A stretch of 64,000 nucleotides of DNA from Myroides albus (GCF_009711045.1 NZ_WMJX01000006.1:1-64000); one strand, 5' to 3'. Positions 30,596 to 40,156 are shown, counted from the first letter of the stretch. Notes: generated by a model not told the origin, from the sequence alone. Numbers and translations: made by a program.

Positions 30596-32074
30596 TTAAA
30601 ATGTAAATGTAGTGCCTTCTTTACCATCTTTAAGTTCAATACCCAATTTGGCAAGTTCATCTCTAATGTGATCAGACATTGCAAAATCTTTATTAGCACG
30701 AGCTTCGTTTCGCATGCCGATTAACATATTGACTACCCCTTCAAGTTTTCCGTTATCAACAGTAGTTGCTTGACTATCTTCTAAACCTAAGACATCATAT
30801 ACAAAACCATTCAAACTTGTAGTTAGTTCTTGTAAATCAGAAACTGAAATAGTTTCCTTATTGTCTTTGATTAAGTTGATCATCTTAACTGCCTCGAATA
30901 AGTTTGCAATTAAAATTGGGCTATTAAAATCATCGTTCATTGCATCATAGCAAGATTGCTTCCACTTGGCAATATCTACAGAAGAATTACTTGAAGTCTT
31001 TAAATCTTTTAGCGATTTAATTGCTTCCATTAATCTGAAGTAACCTCTTTCAGAGGCTAAAATAGCATCATCTGAAAAATCTAAAATACTTCTATAATGA
31101 GCTTGTAGAATAAAGAATCTTGTCACAGCTGGTGAAAACCCTTTACTTAGGATGCTATTTTCTCCTGAGAACAATTCGTTTGGCAAGATATTATTTCCAG
31201 TAGATTTAGCCATTTTCTTACCATTTAGAGTAAGCATATTAGCATGCATCCAATAGTTAACAGGTGAGTTACCTGTAGAGGCTTCATTTTGTGCAATCTC
31301 ACATTCGTGGTGAGGAAATTTTAAATCCATTCCACCCCCGTGAATGTCAAAGTGCTTACCTAAGTACTTTGTACTCATTGCTGTACATTCAAGGTGCCAA
31401 CCAGGGAAACCATCTCCCCATGGAGAAGGCCAACGCATAATGTGTTGTGGTTCAGCATTTTTCCATAAGGCAAAGTCCAAAGGATTCTTTTTGTCAGATT
31501 GTCCGTCTAATTCTCTTGTATTAGATAACATATCTTCGATCTTACGTCCACTTAAAACACCGTAGTTATAAGAGTTATTATACTTTTCGACATCGAAGTA
31601 AACAGAACCATTAACTTCATAAGCAAAACCATTGTTGATGATTTCTTGAATAATGTTTATTTGTTCAATAATGTGTCCTGTAGCTGTAGGCTCAATACTT
31701 GGAGGTAAATTGTTAAACTGCTTAAGGATGTTGTGAAAGTTTAAGGTATACTTTTGCACAATTTCCATAGGCTCGATTTGTTCAATACGAGCTCTTTTAG
31801 CGATTTTATCTTCTCCTTCGTCTACATCGTCAACCATATGTCCTACATCGGTAATGTTTCTAACGTAGCGTACTTGATATCCCAAGTGCTTTAAATAGCG
31901 ATACACCAAGTCAAAAGAAATAAAAGTACGACAGTTCCCAAGATGTACATAATTGTAAACAGTAGGTCCACATACATACATACCTACTTTTCCATCATGG
32001 ATAGGTGTGAAAACTTCTTTTTCTCCAGATAAGGAGTTGTACACTTTTAATTGTTGTTCTTGATATAATGCCAT
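30596..32074 (-). CDS. cysS: Cysteinyl-tRNA synthetase
   Basis: A 492-residue class I aminoacyl-tRNA synthetase. It has the HIGH-type motif in [12 protein letters not shown] with the zinc-binding Cys just before it (YVCGPTV), the [10 protein letters not shown] segment with HHECEIAQ, and the KMSKS-type loop KMAKSTGN. The DALR-type anticodon domain fills the C-terminus. It charges tRNA-Cys. It is 25 bases downstream of folE on the same strand, so the two are probably one transcript. Confidence 0.97.
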   Translation of the reverse strand: MALYQEQQLKVYNSLSGEKEVFTPIHDGKVGMYVCGPTVYNYVHLGNCRTFISFDLVYRYLKHLGYQVRYVRNITDVGHMVDDVDEGEDKIAKRARIEQIEPMEIVQKYTLNFHNILKQFNNLPPSIEPTATGHIIEQINIIQEIINNGFAYEVNGSVYFDVEKYNNSYNYGVLSGRKIEDMLSNTRELDGQSDKKNPLDFALWKNAEPQHIMRWPSPWGDGFPGWHLECTAMSTKYLGKHFDIHGGGMDLKFPHHECEIAQNEASTGNSPVNYWMHANMLTLNGKKMAKSTGNNILPNELFSGENSILSKGFSPAVTRFFILQAHYRSILDFSDDAILASERGYFRLMEAIKSLKDLKTSSNSSVDIAKWKQSCYDAMNDDFNSPILIANLFEAVKMINLIKDNKETISVSDLQELTTSLNGFVYDVLGLEDSQATTVDNGKLEGVVNMLIGMRNEARANKDFAMSDHIRDELAKLGIELKDGKEGTTFTF

Positions 32075-32099
32075 ATTTAAAATAATATCTATGTTGTAA

Positions 32100-32771
32100 T
32101 TAGAATTTAGTTTCTAATTTGATGTAATCTAAAAATTCCTTGCGTACACTTTCTTCTTGAAAACGTCCACCAAATTCAGCAGTAACTGTACTACTTTCGA
32201 TATCGCGGATACCACGAGAGTTTACACATAAGTGTTTTGCATCAATCACACATGCAACATCTTCTGTATTAAGAACCTTTTTGAGTTCATTAACGATTTG
32301 AATAGTTAAGCGTTCTTGTACTTGTGGTCTTTTAGCAAAGTAATCTACAATTCTGTTCATTTTAGACAAACCAACTACTGTTCCATTAGAGATGTAAGCC
32401 ACGTGTGCACGTCCTACGATAGGAAGTAAGTGGTGCTCACAAGTAGAATATACAACGATGTTCTTTTCAACTAACATTTCGTTGTATTTATATTTATTGT
32501 CAAATGTAGAAGAACTTGGTTTCTTTGCTGGGTTTAACCCTCCAAATATTTCTTTTACAAACATCTTAGCTACACGGTTAGGTGTTCCCTTTAAGCTGTC
32601 ATCAGTTAAGTCTAAACCTAAAGTGTTTAAAATGTTCTCTACATCTTTTTTTATAATTTCTATTTTTTCGTCATCTGTGCGGTCAAACGCATCACTTCTT
32701 AATGGTGTAGCATCACTTGAAGCAATGTGGTTATCTCCCATTTCGTCGTGAAAATTTTCGTCTGTGTTCAT
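32100..32771 (-). CDS. folE: GTP cyclohydrolase I
   Basis: A 223-residue enzyme making dihydroneopterin triphosphate from GTP, the entry to tetrahydrofolate or pterin synthesis. The zinc-binding STCEHHLLP and the second Cys in [10 protein letters not shown] are both present, with [20 protein letters not shown] between them. The N-terminal 35 residues are acidic and variable. It is upstream of cysS by 25 bases on the same strand. Confidence 0.96.
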   Translation of the reverse strand: MNTDENFHDEMGDNHIASSDATPLRSDAFDRTDDEKIEIIKKDVENILNTLGLDLTDDSLKGTPNRVAKMFVKEIFGGLNPAKKPSSSTFDNKYKYNEMLVEKNIVVYSTCEHHLLPIVGRAHVAYISNGTVVGLSKMNRIVDYFAKRPQVQERLTIQIVNELKKVLNTEDVACVIDAKHLCVNSRGIRDIESSTVTAEFGGRFQEESVRKEFLDYIKLETKF

Positions 32772-33186
32772 TTATGCTTATTTTTAATACATATTGTTTT
32801 TAATCGCTACAAATATAAGTAATAAATATAGACCAAGGTAGGGGAGTATTTATAAAATATAAGTGAAAGTACAGTGGTTGTTATTCCTTTGAATTATAGG
32901 GCTAAGTTTTTAATTGTTACAGCAGCAGGTTTAAAATGTTATCTATTTGAAAGTAACTGTATTATATCCAAATAAAAATAAGAGTAGATCATCCTGTATT
33001 CATTGAATTTCTATAAAAAGATTAATTAATTGTAAATTGGTACTTAGCTTTTCTCTATTAAAATAACAAAAAACTCTTTAACAATCACTATTGTTATACA
33101 AAAGTATTAGTTCTAAATTTGTTTAAGGGATAAGCAAATCTTTGAAAAGAATAGCTTATCTACTTACTAAGTGAAAATAACTGTAT
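32772..33186. other. Divergent spacer between folE and the immunity-like cluster
   Basis: About 415 AT-rich bases with no gene. The right-hand part holds a good promoter facing right (33091-33121). Confidence 0.5.
33091..33121 (+). promoter_or_regulatory. Promoter of the DUF4240/SUKH pair
   Basis: TTG at 33091-33093, 20 bases, then TAAATTTG at 33114-33121, 65 bases ahead of the ATG at 33187. Confidence 0.65.
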
Positions 33187-33804
33187 ATGAATATACGTTT
33201 AGATGAAGCCTTTTTTTGGGATATTATCAGACAAGGTAATCAAAGTCAAAATGAGGAACCTTTCGATACTGATGAACATATAGATCAAATAGTTACCGTT
33301 TTATCTCAATATGAGAAAGACGATTTTATTCTATTTGAAAAAGTATTGAGGGAGAAAATCAATCAGTTAAACAAAGTGGAAATAGCTGATTTTTATATTA
33401 TTCTGAACAATTTTTTTGAATTTAAAAAAGAGGTTTACGATTTTGAAGGATATATTTCAACAGATGATTTTATCTATTTTCGCTGTTGGCTAATCTTACA
33501 GGGAAAGGAATTTTTCTATGATATAGTTCAGAATATAGAATCATTTATCAGTGGTGACTACTCTTGCGATATTGGGGATACAAGTGCAGAAGGACTGTTG
33601 TATGTTAGTGAGACAGCCTATGAAGTGAAATATGACAAGGAAGACTCTTTAGTAATTCGAGATGCAACTGATTTACTATATCCTGAAATAGAACATTATG
33701 ATTTAGCTGAGAGTGACTGGGTTCGTGAGCCTTATTCAGGTAAGGAACTTCAAAAACACTATCCAGAATTAGTTAGAGAAATTGGAGAATTAAGAAGCGA
33801 ATAA
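33187..33804 (+). CDS. DUF4240 domain protein
   Basis: A 205-residue soluble, acidic protein. The N-terminal half fits DUF4240: FWDIIRQG near residue 10, then DDFIYFRCWLILQGKEFFYDI near 91-111, the usual core of the family. Its biochemical role is unknown. It is nine bases upstream of a SUKH-like gene and shares its promoter and terminator. DUF4240 proteins often occur beside immunity-type proteins, so a role in protection from toxins is possible; this is inference from context. Confidence 0.7.
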   Translation: MNIRLDEAFFWDIIRQGNQSQNEEPFDTDEHIDQIVTVLSQYEKDDFILFEKVLREKINQLNKVEIADFYIILNNFFEFKKEVYDFEGYISTDDFIYFRCWLILQGKEFFYDIVQNIESFISGDYSCDIGDTSAEGLLYVSETAYEVKYDKEDSLVIRDATDLLYPEIEHYDLAESDWVREPYSGKELQKHYPELVREIGELRSE

Positions 33805-33813
33805 GTAATCCTA

Positions 33814-34320
33814 ATGCCTACGCATATGTTTGGAGAAGAATTGTTTATCGATGCTATAAAGCAAACTTTTGATCAAGAAGATTTAGCTATTATCAAACTA
33901 ACAGAGTTGAATTATCAATTCATGAAAGAATACCTTTCTTTAGACTTTGCAGAGTTTATGAGAAAGTATTCCTTTAGACAAGAACTTGACTTTAATAGCA
34001 ATTACTTTCATACTCCTAACAGCTTTCGAACAGAGAATTTAGCAATACACAATCAAGAATTATACAAGAAGGGATATTTCATTATAGGAAGTGGTTTGAA
34101 CGGAGATCCTATTGTTTTTAACAAACATACTTCTCGTATAGGGTATATCTTTCACGACTTGCTATGGGAATCCAATAGCCTACCTATAAGTGAAGTACAC
34201 ATCGATATGGGCATGGACTTGGGAACATTCTTTTACTTGTCAGCTACTGCTGCTGATTTTTCTATAGATGCCTATACAGCAAAGACATTTAGTCATTATA
34301 ACGAAGCTACAGATTTTTAA
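33814..34320 (+). CDS. SUKH (SMI1/KNR4)-like immunity-type protein
   Basis: A 168-residue soluble protein. Its central part, KKGYFIIGSGLNGDPIVF then TSRIGYIFHDLLW, is the strand pattern of the SUKH superfamily, followed by the helix MDLGTFFYLSATA. SUKH proteins commonly neutralise polymorphic toxins. It is clearly paralogous to the protein at 36389-36868, which shares the GYxIIGSGL and DLGTFxY blocks. No toxin gene is adjacent. It is co-transcribed with the DUF4240 gene and ends at a terminator. Confidence 0.7.
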   Translation: MPTHMFGEELFIDAIKQTFDQEDLAIIKLTELNYQFMKEYLSLDFAEFMRKYSFRQELDFNSNYFHTPNSFRTENLAIHNQELYKKGYFIIGSGLNGDPIVFNKHTSRIGYIFHDLLWESNSLPISEVHIDMGMDLGTFFYLSATAADFSIDAYTAKTFSHYNEATDF

Positions 34321-34358
34321 CAACACGACTTAAAGATAACTTAGCTTTAATTACCTAC

Positions 34359-34399
34359 AAAAGCGTATTCTGAATTTATTTCAGGTGCGCTTTTTTTTA
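34359..34399 (+). terminator. Terminator
   Basis: AAAGCG, then TTCTGAA, pair with TTCAG and GCGCTTT and run into T8, just after the SUKH-like gene. Confidence 0.75.
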
Positions 34400-34609
34400 C
34401 TCGATATCTCAAGTCAGAGGATATGTAAAAGATTGGTTAAATAGAATAAACAAGATTGCCTTTTGCACGTGTTCTTACTCATTATGCGAAGTAGTTTGAT
34501 TTTAATATTGAAAGGTTTAACGAGAATATTCTATTCATACAACTACGTATTATTTTGCTTTAGTGTGTTAGGCAAATTCCAAACTTATTAAACAAATGAC
34601 ATAATACTG

Positions 34610-34755
34610 CTTTCCTTGGTCTTTCTTGGGGGTTTCTTGGGGGGTTCTTGCACTATTCTTGCAGTTTTACTGCCAAAAAGGGGTGTTTTAGCAAGCAAAC
34701 TGCTACCAACCCCCAAGCAACCCCTAAGGAAGTGCGACCAAAATAGCCTCCTTTT
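34610..34755. repeat. GC-rich intergenic repeat, copy 1
   Basis: An island of G and C runs in AT-rich DNA. Near its left end, four imperfect tandem units of the form TTCTTG plus five bases lie at about 34622-34664, two of them with G5-G6. The right part has C5 and C4 runs that can pair with the G runs. A related element lies at 59750-59855. A minus-strand frame over it (34588-34845) is a by-product and is not called as a gene. Confidence 0.6.
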
Positions 34756-34906
34756 TTGTAAAAAAAGATAATCAGTCAGAATTATATGAGGACAATCACT
34801 TGTAAAAATGAATAGTTTAATTCTTAAAGCTTTCCCTTTTACCATTGCTAAAAGTTCATTTAAAATTGAAACCTATTCCAAATTAAATACAATAAGTTAC
34901 TTTTAG

Positions 34907-34925
34907 AATAACAAATAGAGTTATT
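34907..34925. promoter_or_regulatory. Inverted repeat ahead of the HxlR gene
   Basis: AATAAC, seven bases, GTTATT, about 40 bases upstream of the -7 box. A possible operator of the regulator itself; weak. Confidence 0.3.
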
Positions 34926-34963
34926 TCGGTAGTATATTATTCACAAAATGAGATAGAATATAG

Positions 34964-34971
34964 TATCTTTG
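34964..34971 (+). promoter_or_regulatory. -7 box of the HxlR gene
   Basis: TATCTTTG overlaps an alternative TTG start at 34969, which argues that translation begins at the ATG at 34990 instead. Confidence 0.5.
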
Positions 34972-34989
34972 TATGTTAAAGAAATTGAT

Positions 34990-35340
34990 ATGTTTTCAGC
35001 AAAATCAAAGCAGATTTATGATGTTTGTGGTGTTCGTTTGCCCTTGGATATTTTAGCCAAAAGTTGGAATGCTGCAATTTTATTAGAACTTGAATTGGTT
35101 CCTGCCGGCACATTAGAATTACATAGAAGTATTATTCCTAAAATAAGTAAAAGGATCTTGTCTAATCAATTAAATGAGCTTGAACAATTGGGGGTAATAG
35201 GCAGGAAGATCGTTCCTGAGACAAATCTCAAGATAGAGTATGAGTTAACACCACGTGGCGTAGAAATAGTCTATATTTTGAAGCAATTACAACTTTGGAG
35301 CGACAAACACAATAAGCACTTACTCAAGAATGCAGAGTAA
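34990..35340 (+). CDS. HxlR-family winged-helix regulator
   Basis: A 116-residue MarR-like winged-helix protein of the HxlR (DUF24) family. It shows LAKSWNAAILLEL at about residue 22, the recognition region KISKRILSNQLNELEQLGVI, the wing segment and then YELTPRGVEIV. The usual N-terminal redox Cys is present at about residue 12 (YDVCGV), so it may sense electrophiles or oxidants. It lies between the two halves of the immunity-like cluster and has no close target gene, so its regulon is unknown. Confidence 0.8.
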   Translation: MFSAKSKQIYDVCGVRLPLDILAKSWNAAILLELELVPAGTLELHRSIIPKISKRILSNQLNELEQLGVIGRKIVPETNLKIEYELTPRGVEIVYILKQLQLWSDKHNKHLLKNAE

Positions 35341-35540
35341 CAAGGTTTTAAATGCTGTTTTAAACTAAATATTAAACAACTAAGTACCGTTCTTAGGGGT
35401 ATTCTTATTTAAAGATTTAGAAGGTTATTACAAATGGATTTTTTATACCATATTTTAGAGGTCCTTTTGTGAAATATACTTAAAAACAAGGCGAATTACA
35501 GTAATTAGGAAAATAGAATGAGAGCAATTAATGAGTTTAA

Positions 35541-36053
35541 ATGGAATTGAGAAAAGAAATATTGCCACAAATGAATATTGCACAAAAGCATTATGCTCAA
35601 GTGCTAAAATCTATACGAGACTACTCCCAGTATATTAATGAGTATGATGATAAGCATGGCATTATTTATAGCAAAGTAGAGGAGTACTTATCAGAACTAA
35701 CCCAAAAAGACCTCTCTCAATACAATTTGAGTGAATGGTGGGAGGAGGAAGAAATGGAGGTTCTTGCTTTCCGTATTGCTTTACCAGATCCACTAATAGT
35801 AAAACATGTTAGCCAAGAAGAATTGACGCAAGTAATTACTAAAATAAAGACTTTTGAAGATCAATTAGGACAAGAAGAAGTCTTGACTTTCGAACAAGAA
35901 TTTGGATTGTATTTAGATGAGTATTACCACAAGTGGTTAAAGCTTAATTTTGAGCGATATGACTACGCTTTATTTCTTCGAAATAGAGATAAGTATGGAA
36001 ATTACTTTGAGTACAGTATTCAGGAAATTGTACGAAAATTAATAGGCGAGTAG
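35541..36053 (+). CDS. Unknown 170-residue protein, first gene of a three-gene operon
   Basis: A soluble, acidic, mostly helical protein rich in aromatic and charged residues (for example EYLSELTQKDLSQYNLSEWW, then LYLDEYYHKWLKL). I do not recognise a domain. It is one base upstream of the next gene, and four bases then separate that gene from a SUKH-like gene, so the three are an operon. By association it may be an immunity-type protein. No consensus promoter was found in the 200-base spacer upstream. Confidence 0.65.
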   Translation: MELRKEILPQMNIAQKHYAQVLKSIRDYSQYINEYDDKHGIIYSKVEEYLSELTQKDLSQYNLSEWWEEEEMEVLAFRIALPDPLIVKHVSQEELTQVITKIKTFEDQLGQEEVLTFEQEFGLYLDEYYHKWLKLNFERYDYALFLRNRDKYGNYFEYSIQEIVRKLIGE

Positions 36054-36054
36054 T

Positions 36055-36384
36055 ATGGTGCAAGAGAATAGTTCCGAGCAAATTTCCATTGTCGATGGTC
36101 AATACCTCATTCATATTGAGTTTGTTGAAATGAGAATGTCGCTATGGGTAGGGGTATTTTCAATTGAGAATATGCAAACAAAGGAGGTGATCTTAAACTT
36201 TAAACGACATAACTTCCACTTTCTTACGGTGAAGGAAATTGAAAATACTGTAGTGATAGTATTTCAAATTTACCCTAATGGACAGAACCAATATGAGATG
36301 TCTATCAATTTTGATTTAGAGCAGATTGCATTGTTTGGGAAGATTTATAACTTTATGGAGTATAACAATAGTTTTGTAATTTAG
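36055..36384 (+). CDS. Unknown 109-residue beta-rich protein
   Basis: A small soluble protein dominated by alternating hydrophobic and polar strands (SIVDGQYLIHIEF, MRMSLWVGVFSI, VVIVFQIYPNG). No family is recognised. It begins one base after the previous stop and ends four bases before the SUKH-like gene, so it is certainly translated in the same operon. Size and context fit an immunity-type protein, but that is inference. Confidence 0.65.
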   Translation: MVQENSSEQISIVDGQYLIHIEFVEMRMSLWVGVFSIENMQTKEVILNFKRHNFHFLTVKEIENTVVIVFQIYPNGQNQYEMSINFDLEQIALFGKIYNFMEYNNSFVI

Positions 36385-36388
36385 TAGT

Positions 36389-36868
36389 ATGAAAGAAATA
36401 AAAAGTATTAATGTTGCGCTATTTGACCAAGCGGTTGAGATTATGAAACAGAAGTTTAATATGGAGAAACGCCCTCTAACAAAAACTGCTGAAGCTAATT
36501 TTATTCGAAATTTCGGAGAGGAAATAGGTACGTTCTTTATTAACCACTCTTACGAATCTGGATGGCGTTTTGGCAAGAATTTGTTTAGTCAAGTTGCTTT
36601 CTTACATGGTTCTAACTTTAGTAAATACAATAAAGAAATCTATAAAAAAGGATATTATATCATCGGTAGCGGATTACACGATGATTTAATAATTTTAAAC
36701 CTCAACACGGGAACTATAGGGTATATTGACTCGGATTTGTTTTATCGCAGTGAGAAGGAGTATACGGTTGAAGAACTATTTAAAGATACAGGATTAGATT
36801 TAGGCACTTTTTATTATCGTTCTGTCGTAGAAGACGATAATTTTTATGGAAGAGCAAGTGACTTATAA
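36389..36868 (+). CDS. SUKH-like immunity-type protein, second copy
   Basis: A 159-residue paralogue of the protein at 33814-34320. It keeps KKGYYIIGSGLHDDLIIL, TGTIGYIDSDLFY and the helix GLDLGTFYYRS, while the N-terminal third has diverged. Such divergence is usual among SUKH immunity proteins specific to different toxins. It is the last gene of a tight three-gene operon followed by a terminator. No cognate toxin is seen nearby. Confidence 0.7.
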   Translation: MKEIKSINVALFDQAVEIMKQKFNMEKRPLTKTAEANFIRNFGEEIGTFFINHSYESGWRFGKNLFSQVAFLHGSNFSKYNKEIYKKGYYIIGSGLHDDLIILNLNTGTIGYIDSDLFYRSEKEYTVEELFKDTGLDLGTFYYRSVVEDDNFYGRASDL

Positions 36869-36890
36869 TGAAGGTATTAAATAATAAAAC

Positions 36891-36922
36891 AAAGAGGTGT
36901 CTAAATTAGATGCCTTTTTTTG
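36891..36922 (+). terminator. Terminator
   Basis: AGGTGTCTAA pairs with TTAGATGCCT, with G-T pairs, and is followed by T7, 22 bases after the SUKH-like gene. Confidence 0.7.
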
Positions 36923-37007
36923 TTTGATTTTACGGGTTTCCGTAACAGACCTAATAGGAGAGTTAGTAAATTTAACTGGCTAAGAAAAGACGTTTTGTTG
37001 TTGTTGA

Positions 37008-37050
37008 AAAAGGAGCTATTCTATTGGAGAATAGCTCCTTTTCTATTTTT
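37008..37050 (+). terminator. Second strong stem-loop
   Basis: A perfect 15-bp stem (AAAAGGAGCTATTCT with its complement), a five-base loop and a T-rich tail. It lies between the cluster and the esterase and may back up the terminator at 36891. Confidence 0.75.
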
Positions 37051-37098
37051 AGCAAACTTCATTGGAATAATTAAATTAAATAAAACTATTCTTTTTGA

Positions 37099-37106
37099 TA
37101 CATTTG
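37099..37106 (+). promoter_or_regulatory. -7 box of the esterase gene
   Basis: TACATTTG, 25 bases ahead of the ATG. Confidence 0.5.
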
Positions 37107-37131
37107 GAAGTTTCAAACTAATAAAACAAAA

Positions 37132-37992
37132 ATGATGAATATAAAATTAGCCTTATGTGGAGCAGCGTTATTAGCTACAATGACCAGTATTGCTCAGGAA
37201 AATATAAAACCATTAGAAATTGGTAAAACTATAGCATTGCACTCAGAAATTCTAAATGAAGAAAGAGTAATCAATGTCCTTTTACCTGCAGAGTATGATC
37301 CTTTATCTAAACAAGAATATCCCGTTGTGTACATATTAGACGGTGGAGTAGAAGAAGATTTTATTCACCTGGCAGGATTGGTCAAGTTTAACTCTCAGCC
37401 TTGGATAGCGCGTTTTCCTAACTCTATCGTAGTGGGTATAGAAACGATCAATCGTAGAAAGGATATGACTTTTGCAGTAGATAACCTTGATTTCGTTGAG
37501 AAAGTGGGGTATAGCAAAGATATGTTTGTTGAATACGGCAGAGCAGAAGCTTATACTGCATTCTTAGAATCTGAAGTAATTCCCTACATAGAAAGAAACT
37601 TTCACGCAAGTAATCAACGAACTGTTATCGGAGAATCGTTAGCCGGCTTATATTCAACTTATGTCCTGTTAAAACATCCATACTTATTTGAAAATTATAT
37701 TATTATAAGTCCAAGTTTATGGTGGGCAGATGGTAAGTTATTAAATAAAGACTCCCTTTGTTTGTTAGATAAAATTAAACAGGATATCAATGTTTATGTA
37801 GGCGCTCCAAGCAAAGAAGAAGATGAAATGATGTATCAGTATGCTAAGGATTTATATGACAGCTTACAAGGTAATAAACATATTACTTCACACTTTGACT
37901 ACCTGCCAGAGGAGTTACATTCAACTGTCATTCATCAAGCTGTTAATAATGCTTTCCGTTTAATCTACAATAAAACTTATTTCTCTAAATAG
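37132..37992 (+). CDS. Secreted esterase, Fes/IroE-like alpha/beta hydrolase
   Basis: A 286-residue protein with a signal peptide ending SIAQ near residue 22. The esterase-D-like pattern is clear: RVINVLLPAEY, YPVVYILDGG, the nucleophile elbow IGESLAGL (Ser at about 173) and a late His in ELHSTVIH. The family includes siderophore esterases and S-formylglutathione hydrolase-like enzymes, and the substrate here is unknown. Two adjacent ATG codons could both serve as start (37132 or 37135). It is monocistronic and ends at a terminator. Confidence 0.85.
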   Translation: MMNIKLALCGAALLATMTSIAQENIKPLEIGKTIALHSEILNEERVINVLLPAEYDPLSKQEYPVVYILDGGVEEDFIHLAGLVKFNSQPWIARFPNSIVVGIETINRRKDMTFAVDNLDFVEKVGYSKDMFVEYGRAEAYTAFLESEVIPYIERNFHASNQRTVIGESLAGLYSTYVLLKHPYLFENYIIISPSLWWADGKLLNKDSLCLLDKIKQDINVYVGAPSKEEDEMMYQYAKDLYDSLQGNKHITSHFDYLPEELHSTVIHQAVNNAFRLIYNKTYFSK

Positions 37993-38019
37993 GAGATTAT
38001 TCAACTAAAAATAATACAC

Positions 38020-38062
38020 AGGGCTACTCATTCTTTGGGTAGCTAGCCCTTTCTGTTTTTTT
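38020..38062 (+). terminator. Esterase terminator
   Basis: AGGGCTA pairs with TAGCCCT, with an inner CTAC/GTAG extension possible, and is followed by a T-rich run. Confidence 0.7.
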
Positions 38063-38632
38063 GAAGCCTTCAACACATGGTTAGATCAAAGGGAAAAAGC
38101 ATCGCTTTTTACATAAGAAAGAACAAGTCAAAATGCTCTTTTTTATACTTCATCAAAAAGGCGTAAAGCTGTGTTTTGGGTTTAGCTATCTCAAAGCTTT
38201 TCCTTGTTATAATGAGAAATAAAGTTAGATGCAGATAAGTAAAAAAGTCAATTAATATAATCTTCTTTAGACCGTGATGTAAAGTTGATTCTAGGATAGA
38301 AATTTGAAATAAAAGATGTTTTTCAGGTAAAATAATTTCTTATAAAAGAGAGTATAAAAAGGGTAGGGTTGCAGATCTTTATCATCATAGTATATCGTTT
38401 ATTTTCGAAATTGTAAGGTTTGTAATTTGGTAAACTGACAAAATGAATCTCCTGAATCTATATAATATTACAAGATATAAAATAGGAGTTAAGTATCTTT
38501 ACTTAAACTAATACTTTAAATAAAAAATTAATAGGTTAACTTACTTTGTTAGCCATCTATTTTGAATAGGAGTCCCTCTGTAAAAAGGTCTTTTTGTCAA
38601 AATGTCAGTATCCCTAAGAGGTTCATTTAGCA

Positions 38633-38730
38633 AGGTTTAATTAGGTTTAAAGTTGGTAAAATCATTCCTTAAAAAAACACTAATTTTTAAAATAAGATAT
38701 AGGTAAGGCCCCTTATAACTAATTAAACCT
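38633..38730. repeat. Inverted repeat
   Basis: AGGTTTAATTAG at 38633-38644 and its exact complement at 38719-38730, about 75 bases apart, in very AT-rich DNA. Confidence 0.4.
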
Positions 38731-38818
38731 AACTTAAACTAAGACTTTAAGTATTATTTACAACTATTTGATTTTAAGATATTAATGTAATTAAAATATT
38801 TATTGTTAAATATAAAAA

Positions 38819-38849
38819 TTGCATATTGTTGTCAAGGTTATTATATTTG
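38819..38849 (+). promoter_or_regulatory. Orphan consensus promoter
   Basis: TTG at 38819-38821, 20 bases, then TATATTTG at 38842-38849, with no protein frame for more than 500 bases downstream. Confidence 0.65.
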
Positions 38850-38855
38850 CAACAA

Positions 38856-39008
38856 CAATGTGGCTTATTTCAAACTATAAGAAGTTGTCAAAAGTTATTT
38901 TATAGCTAAAACCAGCTCTCAGTCAACAAAGGAAGTTAATTGTGCTTTTTCAAAGTCAAACACCCTAAAGCAACTTAATTTAGCAGTCTTTAAAGTTGTT
39001 TTATTTTT
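38856..39008 (+). ncRNA. Candidate small RNA
   Basis: Transcription from the orphan promoter would start near 38856. At 38971-39008 CAACTT can pair with AAGTTG and is followed by a T-rich run, giving a transcript of about 150 bases without coding capacity. An untranslated leader of the MarR gene is the alternative. No known RNA family is recognised. Confidence 0.35.
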
Positions 39009-39406
39009 GAGCTAACTTATTTTGATCAGATTCGTATTTGAATAGCATTGAGCAGTTAGTTATATAGAGTTGACTTGTTGCTAAATTTATTTTCCTCTGT
39101 AATTATGATCTGCTTCCAATGTAGTTAGCAGATTTAATACAAGAACTAAATCTCGACAAGTTTGGTTCGATTTAACTTATAGATACTATAAGAAAAATAG
39201 GTTAAGCATTCTGACTTTTACAATTGGAATAGTTTTTAGAAATAGATAAAAAACACCACATTTTTTATTCTAGTTACCGTGAAAAAAATGCAATAAATTT
39301 TAGTTTTAGAATTTGAAAAATCGGCTTCCATAAGTTGGAGTATATTTTGAAATTTATTAAGTAAAGACAAGAGATAAATTTAGAATCAAAGACATAAGAA
39401 ATTACG

Positions 39407-39865
<459 letters not shown>

Positions 39866-39871
39866 CTAAGC

Positions 39872-40035
39872 CTTAAACCCAGATTCCGCATTAGCCAAAT
39901 ACTATAAAGCAATTCTACTTCATATCTCTTTCATTAGTTCTAAAACCATACTATCGTATGCTTCACTGACTAATTTAGAACTGTTTTGTATCATTACTTT
40001 TCGTTTATATGTCTATAGCGTAATCTGGGTTAAAG
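39872..40035. repeat. MITE-like element with 18-bp terminal inverted repeats
   Basis: CTTAAACCCAGATTCCGC at 39872-39889 and GCGTAATCTGGGTTAAAG at 40018-40035 are inverted copies with two mismatches. A second nested pair (AGTTCTAAA and TTTAGAACT) and a central palindrome CATACTATCGTATG lie inside. There is no coding sequence within the 164 bases. Confidence 0.45.
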
Positions 40036-40156
40036 AGAATTATTTTCTTTTTTTAAAGACTCATTGAATTTATGTGTTATAGTTTTTAGACTTTATTTAG
40101 TCATAGACAACTAAGCTATTGAAGGAATGATTATGTTTGATACAAAATGTTTTATA

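Larger units (their letters stand above)
38063..39406. other. 1.3-kb gene-poor region
   Basis: The longest stretch without a protein gene. It holds an inverted repeat at 38633-38730, a very good orphan promoter at 38819-38849 and a candidate small-RNA transcript ending at a stem-loop near 39008. No frame in it looks coding. Confidence 0.5.

Noticed and set aside
34620..34690. G-quadruplex in the GC-rich repeat
   Set aside because: Only two or three adequate G runs lie on one strand within a short distance, short of the four needed for a classical quadruplex.
34588..34845. 85-codon minus-strand frame in the immunity-like region
   Set aside because: It covers the GC-rich repeat, and its protein pattern reappears, with a stop, over the second copy of the repeat. 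It is a by-product of the repeat.
33187..36868. A full toxin-antitoxin or secretion-system locus
   Set aside because: No toxin, Rhs/PAAR protein or secretion component is present anywhere in the window; only immunity-type genes are seen.
36920..37135. 71-codon plus-strand frame before the esterase
   Set aside because: It runs across a perfect terminator hairpin and the esterase promoter, starts without a ribosome site and has no protein-like pattern.
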